Shown: positions 28,061 through 35,968, counted from the stretch's first letter. The stretch: 38,076 nt of DNA from Oscillatoriales cyanobacterium M59_W2019_021 (GCA_015295945.1 DVED01000127.1:1-38076), one strand, 5' to 3'. The notes: generated from the sequence alone by a model not told the origin. Made by a program: numbers and translations.

Positions 28061-28138
28061 TGGCTAGTGGCTAGTAGCTAGTGGCGCTTTGGCTAGTAAT
28101 TTCTTGCCAATGACCGATGACTGATGACTAATGACTCT
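28061..28138 (+). repeat. Heptamer arrays between PBP and lspA genes
   Basis: TGGCTAG, TGGCTAG, TAGCTAG run from 28061 to 28081. TGACCGA, TGACTGA, TGACTAA, TGACTCT run from 28111 to 28138. The second array touches the lspA stop (28138-28140). Both keep a period of seven. Confidence 0.7.
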
Positions 28139-28608
28139 CAAGAGCGAGAGGTTTGACGCCAAATGGCAGTCAACAGACAAATTATCCCAATATTGATAAA
28201 CACATCGGCAAAGTTAAATATCGGAAATCGAATTAACCGAAAATCGAGAAAGTCGATGACTTCTCCGGTGGCAAATCGATCGATGCCATTACCGATCGCC
28301 CCTCCTAAAATTAGACCATATCCGGCTTGTTCCCAGAGGTTGAGCTTGGGTCCCCACACCGCTAGGGCGACCAATCCCAAACTGACAATCAGGGACAGCC
28401 AGCGCAACCAACCGCTGCCTGCAAATAAGCTAAATGCCGCTCCGGTGTTGGTGACGTAGGTCAGGTGAAAGACATCGCGCCATAACGGTAAGGTTTGGCT
28501 GAGGGCGAACGCTTGGACGATCCAAAACTTGGTCAGCCGATCGAAGACGATGGCAATCAGTGCCGCCATCCAAAAGAGCCGATTTTTCTGCGCGAGAATT
28601 CTTTTCAT
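28138..28608 (-). CDS. lspA: Lipoprotein signal peptidase (signal peptidase II)
   Basis: A 156-residue inner-membrane aspartic protease that cleaves prolipoproteins after lipidation. Four membrane helices are visible. Conserved blocks are FDRLTKFWI (22-30), NTGAAFS (54-60), GNGIDR (106-111), and the catalytic Asp119 in EVIDFLDF and Asp135 in FNFADVF. The start is ATG 28608 (MKRILAQKNRLFW). The frame is open to 28827, but those residues have no LspA character. The bases just before the start carry AACTCCT-type repeats and no Shine-Dalgarno sequence. It is upstream of the PBP gene and downstream of a small membrane protein gene. Confidence 0.95.
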   Translation of the reverse strand: MKRILAQKNRLFWMAALIAIVFDRLTKFWIVQAFALSQTLPLWRDVFHLTYVTNTGAAFSLFAGSGWLRWLSLIVSLGLVALAVWGPKLNLWEQAGYGLILGGAIGNGIDRFATGEVIDFLDFRLIRFPIFNFADVFINIGIICLLTAIWRQTSRS

Positions 28609-28612
28609 TGAG

Positions 28613-28650
28613 AAGGAGTTCAGAAGTTCAGGAGTTGCAGGAGTTCGGGA
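28613..28650 (-). repeat. AACTCCT-type short repeats before the lspA start
   Basis: Reading the minus strand, AACTCCTGC, AACTCCTG, AACTTCTG and AACTCCTTC occur in succession and end 4 nt before the ATG. They resemble the anti-Shine-Dalgarno sense (CTCCT) rather than a ribosome binding site. Period about eight to nine. Confidence 0.55.
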
Positions 28651-28711
28651 GAGGAAGAGAAGGAAAAATTCAAACTTTACGAACCCCAAACTCCCAAATC
28701 CAAATCCCAAA

Positions 28712-28739
28712 TGACGAATGACCAATGACGAATGACCGA
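28712..28739 (+). repeat. STRR-type heptamer array (TGACNAA)
   Basis: TGACGAA, TGACCAA, TGACGAA, TGACCGA at exact 7-bp period. It follows the stop of the membrane-protein gene at 28743 (minus strand) and is preceded by CCCAAA/CCAAAT units at 28684-28711 that resemble the complement of TTTGGGG. Confidence 0.75.
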
Positions 28740-28742
28740 CAG

Positions 28743-29135
28743 CTAAAGCGATCGATCTCGTTCGAGTTGTCGGGCGATTAAGATCGAACCGACGGTACAA
28801 CTGAGGACGATCGTTACCACCGTCCATCTAGAAAACTTGGCTTCCGTTGGGGGCGTTTCTATTTTCACGGAATTGGGATCGACGAGGGAGACATAGGCAA
28901 CTGTCCCGCCGACGCTGAAGGCAATTCCCAAAACGATTAAAAACCCGACGAGAGCGTAAGGCAGCCATTTTGGGGGCGGACTCGGTTGCGTTTCGACGAG
29001 CCGAGGTTCGGGTTTGGACGGGGGTTCGACAAAGCTTTGCAACCGATAGAGTTGGCGTTCTTGAGGCGGTGTTAGCCGCTGTAACTGCTCTCGGTGTCGA
29101 TCGTCGTTAAAGTTGGGGGGTGGAGATTCAACCAT
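28743..29135 (-). CDS. Two-helix membrane protein, unknown function
   Basis: A 130-residue protein from ATG 29135 (MVESPPPNFNDDRHREQLQR). A TTG at 29171 would add twelve residues; the ATG is preferred. It has a Pro-rich cytoplasmic N-terminus with an RHREQLQRLTPPQERQLYRL helix, a membrane helix near residues 60-82 (YALVGFLIVLGIAFSVGGTV), a short periplasmic part and a second helix near 103-121, then basic RQLERDRSL. I do not recognise the family. It lies between ddl and lspA on the same strand, so it could belong to their transcription unit. Confidence 0.75.
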   Translation of the reverse strand: MVESPPPNFNDDRHREQLQRLTPPQERQLYRLQSFVEPPSKPEPRLVETQPSPPPKWLPYALVGFLIVLGIAFSVGGTVAYVSLVDPNSVKIETPPTEAKFSRWTVVTIVLSCTVGSILIARQLERDRSL

Positions 29136-29203
29136 CGGTGGCTTTCGGGAGTAGAGCAGGGTAGATGGCAAGCCAAAAAACAGTCCGCGTTAGAAATTGG
29201 GGA

Positions 29204-30259
29204 CTATGCCGAGTGACGTTCCCGCGCTAAGCACACCAACCGATCGACGAGTTCTGGGAAAGGAATTCCCGTTGCCGCCCACAGTTGGGGATACATACTC
29301 GTGGCGGTAAAGCCGGGAAGGGTATTAATTTCGTTAATTAAGACCTCCCCGGTCGCTTCGACATAGAAGAAGTCTACCCTAGCTAGACCTGCCCCATCAA
29401 CGGCAAGAAATGCCCGAATTGCCATTTCCCGAACGGTAGCGGCAATCGATTCGGGGATGGATGCGGGAATGTGCAAATCGGCTAAGCCTTCGGTATATTT
29501 GGTTTCGTAGTCGTAGAAGTCGCTTTGGAAGGTAATTTCGCCGATCGCGGAGGCTTGGGGATCGTCGTTCCCCAATACGGCGCATTCGATTTCCCGAGCG
29601 ATGACCCCCGCTTCGACGATGATGCGGCGATCGTAACTGGCGGCGTTGTGGAGGGCAGCTTCGAGTTCGGATTGCGATCGCACCTTGGCAATTCCCACCG
29701 ACGATCCCAGATTGGCGGGTTTGACGAAACAGGGATAGCCCAAATGGGTTTCGATCTCGTCACAAATCCCAGCGAGGTTGGCATTCGATCGCACATCGGG
29801 GCGCCGCACTTCCATATACTTGACTTGAGGCAGTCCCGCCGCCGCGAACAGGGTTTTCATCGCCAGCTTATCCATCCCTGCCGCCGAACCGAGAACGCCT
29901 GTCCCCACGAACGGCACTTGCATCAAACTCAACAACCCCTGAACCGTACCATCCTCGCCGTTGGGTCCGTGGAGGATGGGAAACCAGACATCGATCTCGG
30001 TAACTTCGGGCGGAAATTGCCAGAGTTTTTGGGGTTCAGGGGTTTCGACTTGTAACGGCGTTCCCGAGGCTAGCACCTCTCGGGCAATTTCGGGGGTTTG
30101 CCAGATACCGTCTTTGCGAATGTAGAAAGGATAGACTTCGTATGTGTCGCCGTTCGAGTCAGCAGCCAAGGCAGCAGCGATCGCCCTTGCCGAACTGATG
30201 GACACTTCGTGTTCTCCCGATCGACCGCCGAACAACAGCCCTACCCGGACTTTCGTCAT
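29204..30259 (-). CDS. ddl: D-alanine--D-alanine ligase
   Basis: A 351-residue ATP-grasp enzyme that makes the D-Ala-D-Ala dipeptide for peptidoglycan. The N-terminus has [22 protein letters not shown]-grasp residues include [20 protein letters not shown] and the C-terminal [20 protein letters not shown], which carries the Mg ligands and ends in [12 protein letters not shown]. Start ATG 30259, with GGAG 9 nt upstream; a GTG five codons earlier is possible but less likely. It shares its strand with lspA and the PBP gene in this envelope-related block. Confidence 0.96.
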   Translation of the reverse strand: MTKVRVGLLFGGRSGEHEVSISSARAIAAALAADSNGDTYEVYPFYIRKDGIWQTPEIAREVLASGTPLQVETPEPQKLWQFPPEVTEIDVWFPILHGPNGEDGTVQGLLSLMQVPFVGTGVLGSAAGMDKLAMKTLFAAAGLPQVKYMEVRRPDVRSNANLAGICDEIETHLGYPCFVKPANLGSSVGIAKVRSQSELEAALHNAASYDRRIIVEAGVIAREIECAVLGNDDPQASAIGEITFQSDFYDYETKYTEGLADLHIPASIPESIAATVREMAIRAFLAVDGAGLARVDFFYVEATGEVLINEINTLPGFTATSMYPQLWAATGIPFPELVDRLVCLARERHSA

Positions 30260-30308
30260 CTCTACCCACTCCACGCGATTTTCCGATTACTATATCAGTT
30301 TTTGTCCT

Positions 30309-30350
30309 CGGTCATCGGTCATTCGTCATTAGGGGTTTGGTGTTGGTTGT
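30309..30350 (+). repeat. Heptamer array plus TTTGG-type tail
   Basis: CGGTCAT, CGGTCAT, TCGTCAT at 30309-30329, followed by AGGGGTTTGGTGTTGGTTGT. The first part is the complement of the TGACNNN unit; the tail matches the one at 9190-9210 and 16305-16330. It lies upstream of ddl. Confidence 0.6.
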
Positions 30351-30392
30351 TCGTTATTCGTGAATTCCAATTACCCATTCCCTTATTACTTA

Positions 30393-31466
30393 TTACTTAA
30401 TCCCGATCGCCCCAACGATCGCCGATTTTCCATAAAACTTCGTCCTCGAACCGCACATTTCTACGGAAATCGATCGACCGTCCTTGTGTTGTCCTTGAAA
30501 GTGACAGGAAATATTTTTGCTTTGTCCGCGAATGCACTGCTCGATGGTATCGAACAAGCGATCAAAGTCTTCTTTTTCAACCAAAGCTAAAATTGATTCG
30601 AGTTCTAACAATTCTTCAAATGAGTAACCAAAAAGCGTTGCTAATTGGTGATTGACGTATAAAAACTTCCCTTCTCGACGAATAATATAAAGTCCTAAAT
30701 TCGAAAATTGATCGATGGGTTCTTTCGGGTTTGGGTTGGGCTGAGAAGATAAATTTCGTTCGATCGTTGCTGCTGATTCGCTCGAATTGATCGATGTTTT
30801 CTCTCTCGCTTTCGGGAACAGATGAGCTGAGGAATTGGCACTCGAACTGGTATGAGAACTTTGGTGTTTGACCAGCAGAGTTGCACTTTCGAGAATAGAG
30901 GCAATTGGGTCTGCCAGTAACTTCATAACATGAGCGGCATCGTAGCGAAAATGGGCGGGATGGGAGTGCATTAAAGTGAGAATGGCAAGGAGCGTATGAC
31001 CGCGAAAAATGGGAACGCAAAGCACGGAACGAGTGGTGTGGGAATAACCCGGAAAAGGTTTCCAGCGCTCGTCGTGGGTGGTATCGGAAATCAAACCAAT
31101 TTGGCGGTTTTGCTGCACCCAGCCGGCAATTCCGCCGTCGATAGATTTGCCCACTAGGGCGTTGGTGGGAGGCAGCAGCGATGTCATGCGCGTCCCGATG
31201 CTCTCGCTCACCGTACCGTCTGGAGCGACTAAGAATAAGTTGCTTTCGTCAGCTTGCGTCAAGTTCGATGCGGTATTTAAAATTTGTTGGGCTAACGATC
31301 GTAGCATTAAAGAACCCGTTGCCGTTTTCGAGATGGTAACAAAGCTTCTCAGCAACTCGTTTTGAGCGTGAAAAACCCGTTCTGTCACTTTTAGCTTCGT
31401 GATTTCTTGATGCAAATCGGCTAATTTTTCAATCAGCTTTTCTCTCGATAAATCTTGCTCTGTCAT
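30393..31466 (-). CDS. GAF-PAS sensory protein without an output domain
   Basis: A 357-residue soluble protein from ATG 31466 (MTEQDLSREKLIEKLADLHQ). Residues 1-45 form a coiled coil. A GAF domain spans about 48-195 (LAQQILNTASNLTQADESNL; GTRMTSLLPPTNALVGKSID; HTTRSVLCVPIFRGHTLLAI). A Ser/Asn-rich linker follows, then a PAS domain at about 250-355 (LYIIRREGKFLYVNHQLATL; GYSFEELLELESIL). The frame stops right after the PAS domain, so no kinase, GGDEF or DNA-binding module is present; it may act by interaction with a partner. No bilin-binding Cys is evident in the GAF domain. The frame open to 31730 upstream has a basic, unrelated composition and is not included. Confidence 0.85.
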   Translation of the reverse strand: MTEQDLSREKLIEKLADLHQEITKLKVTERVFHAQNELLRSFVTISKTATGSLMLRSLAQQILNTASNLTQADESNLFLVAPDGTVSESIGTRMTSLLPPTNALVGKSIDGGIAGWVQQNRQIGLISDTTHDERWKPFPGYSHTTRSVLCVPIFRGHTLLAILTLMHSHPAHFRYDAAHVMKLLADPIASILESATLLVKHQSSHTSSSANSSAHLFPKAREKTSINSSESAATIERNLSSQPNPNPKEPIDQFSNLGLYIIRREGKFLYVNHQLATLFGYSFEELLELESILALVEKEDFDRLFDTIEQCIRGQSKNISCHFQGQHKDGRSISVEMCGSRTKFYGKSAIVGAIGIK

Positions 31467-32035
31467 CTTTACCCAACTTGGCAGACTTGCCCGAACTGGA
31501 AATGCGAGATCTTGTTTCAATTTTATCGCGATCGGATTTTTACTTTGTGTCGCTCGCTTGGAGCGCACTGAATTTGCAGCGTCTATTCTAAAGAATTGGG
31601 AGAAAGATACGAGTCGGGGAAGTAGCCCTGACGACCGACCCCAGATTTTAGCCGAGACGCACCCGTTAAAGGGGTTGACGAAACGCTGACGCCGCCGCCC
31701 CTCGGTGCGGAATCCCCGATCGATCGCCAATACCGTTTTTTCCCGACACGATGTCTTGTCTGTTGGGCGATCGCGCTATCCGATGCCAGGAAACTTAAAG
31801 TGTAGATCGAAACAGGCAGTCAACGCTACTCACTACTTTATCCCTAGATCGCTAGGCAAGATATAGCAGTCGCTATACCCGTTCGCACAAATTTGGGTAA
31901 GGGCTTAGCATTTACTCGATTGTCTTGTCCGCTAACCGACAAAGTTTATGCAAATGCGCGAGTTTAGTCTTCGCCCAATCGCCATGTCCTAACTCGAGTG
32001 GCTGTTGCTATAGAAACGACCCAGTGAAGTGTTAA

Positions 32036-32070
32036 GAATCACCGCTCCTTAAGGAGCGGTGATTCGGTCA
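32036..32070 (+). mobile_element. Candidate IS200/IS605-type right end, no transposase
   Basis: A perfect 30-nt palindrome runs from 32036 to 32065 (arm GAATCACCGCTCCTT) and is followed by GGTCAA. IS200/IS605 right ends, such as that of ISDra2, have the form GAATCA-hairpin-(T)TCAA, and the RNA guide of TnpB is made from this end. No TnpA or TnpB frame is nearby. Assignment rests on resemblance and is unproven. Confidence 0.5.
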
Positions 32071-32086
32071 ACTCAGCCTCAAATAC

Positions 32087-32147
32087 AGCCTGGAACTTAA
32101 GTTCCAGGCTAATAGCCCAACTCCGTTACAATGGACTGAATCAATGG
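32087..32147. repeat. Two-hairpin dispersed repeat, copy 2
   Basis: A perfect 24-nt palindrome at 32087-32110 (AGCCTGGAACTT and complement), then AATAGCCCAACTCCGTT and AATGGACTGAAT. It matches copy 1 (9100-9160) across the whole unit; the palindrome has T/A where copy 1 has G/C, keeping the stem paired. In the second stem CCGTT still pairs with AATGG through a G-T wobble. Confidence 0.8.
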
Positions 32148-32191
32148 TCGAAGACCGCTCTGCGAGCATCGCGATTTTTGAAAAATTGGGA

Positions 32192-33577
32192 TTAACCCAA
32201 GTTCTCGGAAATCAGTTGCCGATATTGACTTTTTGGCTTGACGCCGCGCAGTTCCCCAACTTTGGCTTTATTTTTGAACAGTTGCAGGGTAGGCGTACCG
32301 ATGACCCCGGCGGATTCGGCAATTTCGGGATCTTCTTCGATATCAATTTCGATAAAGTGAATCTGACCCTCAAACTCATCGACCACTTTATCTAAAATCG
32401 GCTTGAGCATATGGCACGGCCCGCAGGTGGGAGAAACGTATTTGACCACCAATAGGCGATCGCTGTCGTGATACAGTTTCCGCAGGGCGTAGCTGCCGCG
32501 ATGGCGCATCGAATTGGCATCGAAAGTGGCTTCGGTGTCCGCTTTCGGTGTTTCGGTTTCGGTTTCCACGGGGGGTTGTTCCGATTCCGCTTGGGTATAT
32601 TCCCGCGCCAACCCGTTCGCCGACAACCAGCGTTCGGCAAGCATCGCTGCCATACATCCGGTTCCGGCAGCCGTAATCGCTTGGCGAAATTCATGGTCTT
32701 GCACGTCTCCGGCGGCGTACACCCCTTCCACGCTGGTTTCTACGGAACCGGGTTGGACGGCAACGTAACCCACGGGATCGAGATCGATTTGACCCTGGAA
32801 AATTTGGGTATTGGGGGTATGACCGATCGCATAAAATAGCCCGTTCACCGCTAAATCCCCGGCTTCTCCCGTGATGTTGTTCTTGATTTTCAGGCCCCGC
32901 AGGAATCCACCTTCCCCATACGCGGCAGTGGCTTCCGTATGCCAATGAACGGTAATTTTCGGGTGGTTGAGGACTCTTTCCTGCATGGCTTTACTGGCGC
33001 GCATTTTGTCGCTGCGAACCAGCAGGTGAACGTGGGAACCGTATTTGGTCAGGTAAACGGCTTCTTCGGCTGCGGTGTCGCCGCCGCCAATCACTGCCAG
33101 TTCGACGTTTTTGAAGATGGGGGTCGCACCGTCGCAAATGGCACAGGCGGAAATTCCCTGGTTCCAATATTCCGCTTCGCCGGGTAAGTTCAACCGCTTC
33201 GCCGTGGCTCCCGTGGCGATAACGATGCTGTGGGTTTTAATTTCTCTTTCTTGGGAACGGACGGTAAACGGACGCTGACTCAGGTCTACGGAAGTTACGT
33301 CTTCGGTGATGAGTTCGGCTCCCCACCGCGCCGCCTGTGCCTTCATCCGATCCATCAGTTGCGGTCCGGTAATGCCTTCGGGGAAACCGGGGAAGTTTTC
33401 CACTTCGGTGGTGGTCATTAGCTGACCGCCGGGAATGCCCCCCATCTGATACCCTTCAAAGACGACGGGTTTGAGGTTGGCGCGTCCGGCATAGATCGCG
33501 GCTGTGTATCCCGCAGGTCCCGATCCGATAATGACTAAGTTTTCGACGGCTGGGCTACTCATCTTTACTGAACTCAT
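32192..33577 (-). CDS. trxB: NADPH-thioredoxin reductase fused to thioredoxin (NTRC type)
   Basis: A 461-residue redox enzyme that uses NADPH to reduce its own thioredoxin domain and target proteins such as peroxiredoxins. Reductase part: FAD-binding [12 protein letters not shown], the redox centre CAICDG (Cys145, Cys148), NADPH-binding [10 protein letters not shown] (164-173), and [13 protein letters not shown]. After a linker rich in Glu/Pro/Thr (about 335-355) the thioredoxin domain follows with CGPC at 385-388 and GTPTLQLFK. This is the chloroplast- and cyanobacteria-type fusion. Start is ATG 33577 or 33562; both lack a clear ribosome site. It may serve the peroxiredoxin at 1625-2185. Confidence 0.95.
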   Translation of the reverse strand: MSSVKMSSPAVENLVIIGSGPAGYTAAIYAGRANLKPVVFEGYQMGGIPGGQLMTTTEVENFPGFPEGITGPQLMDRMKAQAARWGAELITEDVTSVDLSQRPFTVRSQEREIKTHSIVIATGATAKRLNLPGEAEYWNQGISACAICDGATPIFKNVELAVIGGGDTAAEEAVYLTKYGSHVHLLVRSDKMRASKAMQERVLNHPKITVHWHTEATAAYGEGGFLRGLKIKNNITGEAGDLAVNGLFYAIGHTPNTQIFQGQIDLDPVGYVAVQPGSVETSVEGVYAAGDVQDHEFRQAITAAGTGCMAAMLAERWLSANGLAREYTQAESEQPPVETETETPKADTEATFDANSMRHRGSYALRKLYHDSDRLLVVKYVSPTCGPCHMLKPILDKVVDEFEGQIHFIEIDIEEDPEIAESAGVIGTPTLQLFKNKAKVGELRGVKPKSQYRQLISENLG

Positions 33578-33589
33578 AACGACTTCGTA

Positions 33590-33637
33590 TAAAAATAGTA
33601 TACTGAAAAATTGTATAAATTGTATAAAAAGTATAGA
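33590..33637 (-). promoter_or_regulatory. Repeated GTATA/TATAC elements upstream of trxB
   Basis: Five GTATA boxes lie in about 48 bp (GTATAAAAATA, GTATACTGAAAAATT, GTATAAATT, GTATAAAAA, GTATAG). On the trxB strand these give several TATACT-like -10 candidates and a regular array that could be a promoter with operator sites. No -35 is certain. Confidence 0.45.
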
Positions 33638-33690
33638 GGTTTGGGGTTTGTAGGGGTGCGATCGCAGCCCTGAAGGGGATAACCCGCATT

Positions 33691-34035
33691 TTAGTTAACG
33701 TTGATTCGCTCTAACCAGGATTGGCTGCCATCGACGGTTAAAACGATTTTGTTGTAGGGTTCGTCTTCGAGTTCTAACACCAAGTAGTCGCGATCGCGGG
33801 TGACGTACCAAAATTCTTTTCCTCGAGAGGTATAGTAAGTTCCGGCTTTGATGACTCGGGGGATGAAGGTTCCCGGCGCGCGCAGTTCCATCCAGCTACT
33901 CGGAGGTTCTTCGTTGCTCGCTTGCCGGATATGCGCCAAGGGAATTTCTAGAGTTTTCTCCCAGGTACACCCCCAAAGTTGCTCGAACCACTCCCACTCA
34001 ATAATAAACTTGTCGCCGACAATACTGAGAATCAT
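33691..34035 (-). CDS. Conserved PH-like protein, unknown function
   Basis: A 114-residue soluble protein from ATG 34035 ([20 protein letters not shown]). It has a family pattern that I know from many bacteria: [10 protein letters not shown], then [36 protein letters not shown], and a final [11 protein letters not shown]. The beta-rich layout resembles a small PH-like barrel. No enzyme residues are apparent. The gene is 113 nt upstream of trxB on the same strand, so cotranscription is possible. Confidence 0.75.
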   Translation of the reverse strand: MILSIVGDKFIIEWEWFEQLWGCTWEKTLEIPLAHIRQASNEEPPSSWMELRAPGTFIPRVIKAGTYYTSRGKEFWYVTRDRDYLVLELEDEPYNKIVLTVDGSQSWLERINVN

Positions 34036-34079
34036 CTATTAACATTCTCCCAAACGATTTGCAATTTAAACCCCGATTT

Positions 34080-34250
34080 CTAGTCTTGGAATTGCGTAAA
34101 TTCTCGATCGAATTTTGCCCCTGTTAAATTGGGCAAAGTTTGCTGAATAGGCTTCTTGTTGCATTCCAACATGGCGATCGCGCATTTGCCAATATGATAC
34201 GCCATATTTACAGGAACGGCATTGCCAATTTGCTTGTATTGAGAGGTAGA
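34080..34250 (-). pseudogene. C-terminal remnant of a DNA (cytosine-5-)-methyltransferase
   Basis: The minus-strand frame contains STSQYKQIGNAVPVNMAYHI followed by GKCAIAML. This is motif X and the C-terminal helix of C5-type DNA methyltransferases. Motifs I-IX, including the catalytic Cys, are absent. Before residue 25 the frame turns into sequence from an inverted repeat (34276-34314). The fragment is therefore a decayed end. It may derive from a solitary methyltransferase or a restriction-modification system formerly present here. Confidence 0.8.
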
Positions 34251-34275
34251 GAAGCTTACAAGGGAATGCTTTTCA

Positions 34276-34314
34276 CAATTGCTCCGTTCGCGAAGCGTCT
34301 CCAAAGGAGAATTG
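34276..34314. repeat. Inverted repeat bordering the methyltransferase remnant
   Basis: CAATTGCTCC (34276-34285) and GGAGAATTG (34306-34314) pair with one bulge, enclosing TTCGCGAA. Repeats with CGTTCGCGAAGCGTCTCC-like cores are common between genes in cyanobacteria. It marks the point where methyltransferase homology ends. Confidence 0.6.
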
Positions 34315-34460
34315 CTTGTCAAGTGTCAGTGAAAATTCAAGGGTTTTGCTCAAGACAGCTCCCCCTGCTCAGATCCACCGGAATCTAAAAACATTGCCTT
34401 GTAAGGGCTGGGGGGTTAGGTATAAATCTTTTTCCCAGATGTCTAGTAACCAACCCCAAA

Positions 34461-34485
34461 TGACCCATGACCCATGACCCATGAC
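34461..34485 (+). repeat. STRR-type heptamer array (TGACCCA)
   Basis: Three TGACCCA units, then TGAC, at exact 7-bp period, preceded by CAACCCCAAA. The unit combines the TGAC and ACCCA forms seen in the other arrays of this window. Confidence 0.75.
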
Positions 34486-34603
34486 AGCGAAAACTGGCAT
34501 AGGGCGATCGCGTGTTTTCTGAAAAAAACCGACAATAGAAGTAGAAGTCTCAACTCATCAGCTACGAAAACTCGAATTTGTTACCCCATAGGAGGCACAA
34601 TTT

Positions 34604-35008
34604 ATGAAAACCTTGACGTGCTGGCTGGTTTTACCGATCGCCCTCGGACTCGTATCGCTGAGTGTCGGTGCTGCCGTTGCCGAAACCATCGAACTCTCCC
34701 CCGACTTTGCCGGACTCGAAACCACGACGGGAACCTCTGGCGGGGCGATCGATACTGGAAATTGTGGGTATATCTCTAACACCCCCAACCACCAACTCAT
34801 TCTGTCCGAGGACTTCGACTACTTGCGCGTGGCTGTCACAGATGCAGAAGGCTTAACCCTCCTGGTTCGCGGTTCCGATAGCGAATTTTGCGCCCCGCGA
34901 GATCCCCAACAATCCGGCTACTGGCCCAAAGGGACTTACGAAATCTTCGTTGGCGATCGCGCTAGAGCCGGACATCCTTATACGCTCTCGATTTCGACAA
35001 CTCCTTAA
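34604..35008 (+). CDS. Small secreted protein, PPC-like fold possible
   Basis: A 134-residue exported protein. The signal peptide covers residues 1-26, with cleavage after AVA in GAAVAETIEL. The mature part has two Cys (in NCGYIS and FCAPRD) that may form a disulfide, and late strands (GTYEIFVGDRARAGHPYTLSI) that resemble a PPC-like beta-sandwich. AGGAGG lies 8 nt before the ATG, the best ribosome binding site in this part of the window. It is 118 nt past a heptamer array and upstream of a response-regulator remnant on the other strand. Function unknown. Confidence 0.8.
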   Translation: MKTLTCWLVLPIALGLVSLSVGAAVAETIELSPDFAGLETTTGTSGGAIDTGNCGYISNTPNHQLILSEDFDYLRVAVTDAEGLTLLVRGSDSEFCAPRDPQQSGYWPKGTYEIFVGDRARAGHPYTLSISTTP

Positions 35009-35033
35009 CGGTGCGATTTGGACATCAACGGGT

Positions 35034-35220
35034 TCACACTTTCAATCGATAACCTATACTCCTAACGGTTTCGATCCGTTTGTTTCCCAGTTTTTTGCGG
35101 AGATACCCGGAGATACCCAACATAAACATCGACAATATTAGAACCGGGATCGTAATCGTACCCCCAAACTCGATCGAGCAGTTGTTCTCGGCTGAAGACT
35201 CTTCCCGGATGGCGAAAGAA
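35034..35220 (-). pseudogene. OmpR/PhoB-type response regulator, C-terminal fragment with frameshift
   Basis: Read on the minus strand from 35220, the fragment gives [20 protein letters not shown] then [15 protein letters not shown], the typical winged-helix effector domain. The frame is then broken by an exact tandem duplication of GGAGATACCC (35099-35108 and 35109-35118, plus strand). In the other frame the sequence continues [20 protein letters not shown] and RLKV, then stop at 35034-35036. With one 10-bp unit removed, the family C-terminus is restored. The receiver domain and the first part of the effector are missing upstream; before RHPGR homology is lost. So the gene is 5'-truncated and frameshifted. 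Confidence 0.85.
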
Positions 35221-35314
35221 CGTTTCTGTGTCAGGCTCGAATATTACCGCGATATAATTTGCTTCTATTTGATTCTTAACAGTAACTATTTGAAAATTTG
35301 ATCGCGAGTTACCA

Positions 35315-35923
35315 ATGATGTTTGAGTCAAAAACCGAAATTTTGAATCAGGGTTACGTTCGCCAGTTTTATCTTTTTGAAAAGGGTGATCGCCTCAAATA
35401 CGATCGCGTCTTGAAATTATGGCAAAATGATGCCAAATTTCGATCATTCTTCCTCTCAATTCTCACAGAGGTTCCCTTTGATGCCTATCGCTGGGAAACA
35501 CCACCCCTGACTGCTGCTACCGCTAACCGCGATTTTGAGTTCGTCCTGGTTAACGATCCGGGACTCGATCGCACCCCCGACCCCCAACCCTTTGCCAGTT
35601 ATTTCGATACCCAAACCACCAATGGAATTGTAGCCTTTCCCAATCTGGGAAATGATGCGTTTCTCGTGGTTCCTTCTCCCCGAAGCGAAGCGACTGCTTA
35701 CGGTCATTTAGCTGCTTTTGTCCGCAATGCTTCTCTATCCCAAAATCACGCACTGTGGCAACACGTAGGACGAGTAATGGAAAAACGATTGAACGATCGA
35801 CCCATTTGGTTGAGTACGGCAGGTGGTGGAGTGTCTTGGCTGCATATCCGCTTGGATTCGTATCCCAAATATTATAACTTTTTCCCTTATAAAAAGATAG
35901 ATAGCGTGTCGATCCAGTCTTGA
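35315..35923 (+). CDS. DUF6940-like conserved protein
   Basis: A 202-residue soluble protein starting at ATG 35315 (or 35318). It contains [17 protein letters not shown], a segment FVVP-like in [20 protein letters not shown], and the C-terminal signature [21 protein letters not shown] associate this C-terminal pattern with a small family of unknown function (recalled as DUF6940). The length matches a complete protein. No secretion signal is seen. The stop lies inside a hairpin at 35914-35941. Function unknown. Confidence 0.7.
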   Translation: MMFESKTEILNQGYVRQFYLFEKGDRLKYDRVLKLWQNDAKFRSFFLSILTEVPFDAYRWETPPLTAATANRDFEFVLVNDPGLDRTPDPQPFASYFDTQTTNGIVAFPNLGNDAFLVVPSPRSEATAYGHLAAFVRNASLSQNHALWQHVGRVMEKRLNDRPIWLSTAGGGVSWLHIRLDSYPKYYNFFPYKKIDSVSIQS

Positions 35924-35941
35924 ACTTTAGTTCAAGGCTGG
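35914..35941 (+). terminator. Hairpin at the 3' end of the DUF6940-like gene
   Basis: CCAGTCTTGAACT (35914-35926) pairs with AGTTCAAGGCTGG (35929-35941), 13 bp with one G-T pair and a TT loop. It is followed by GGCT-GGACT-AGCC overlap and ATTTTT. The core GAACTTTAGTTC resembles the GAACTTAAGTTC core of the repeats at 9100 and 32087. Likely a terminator made from, or resembling, that repeat. Confidence 0.65.
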
Positions 35942-35968
35942 ACTAGCCATTTTTCCCAAATTAGGTCA

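Larger units (their letters stand above)
31467..32191. other. 725-bp spacer built from repeats
   Basis: No gene is supported between the GAF-PAS start and the trxB stop. Small hairpins lie at CCTAG-ATCG-CTAGG (31842-31855) and ATAGC-AGTC-GCTAT (about 31863-31876). A long palindrome lies at 32036-32065 and a two-hairpin repeat at 32087-32147. TTGTCTTGTCCGC and the following AAATGCGCG are unremarkable. The right half looks like stacked mobile-element remnants. Confidence 0.6.

Noticed and set aside
28111-28139. Tandem arrays considered as a CRISPR
   Set aside because: Units are seven bases with no spacers and vary at fixed positions; no cas gene is present.
28609-28827. N-terminal extension of lspA
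   Set aside because: The extra residues derive from heptamer and other spacer repeats; LspA starts naturally at MKRILAQ.
31467-31730. N-terminal extension of the GAF-PAS gene
   Set aside because: Basic, low-homology sequence before a well-placed ATG at 31466 that opens a coiled coil.
35080-35301. 73-residue plus-strand frame
   Set aside because: It is antisense to the response-regulator remnant, which gives a clear family match on the other strand.
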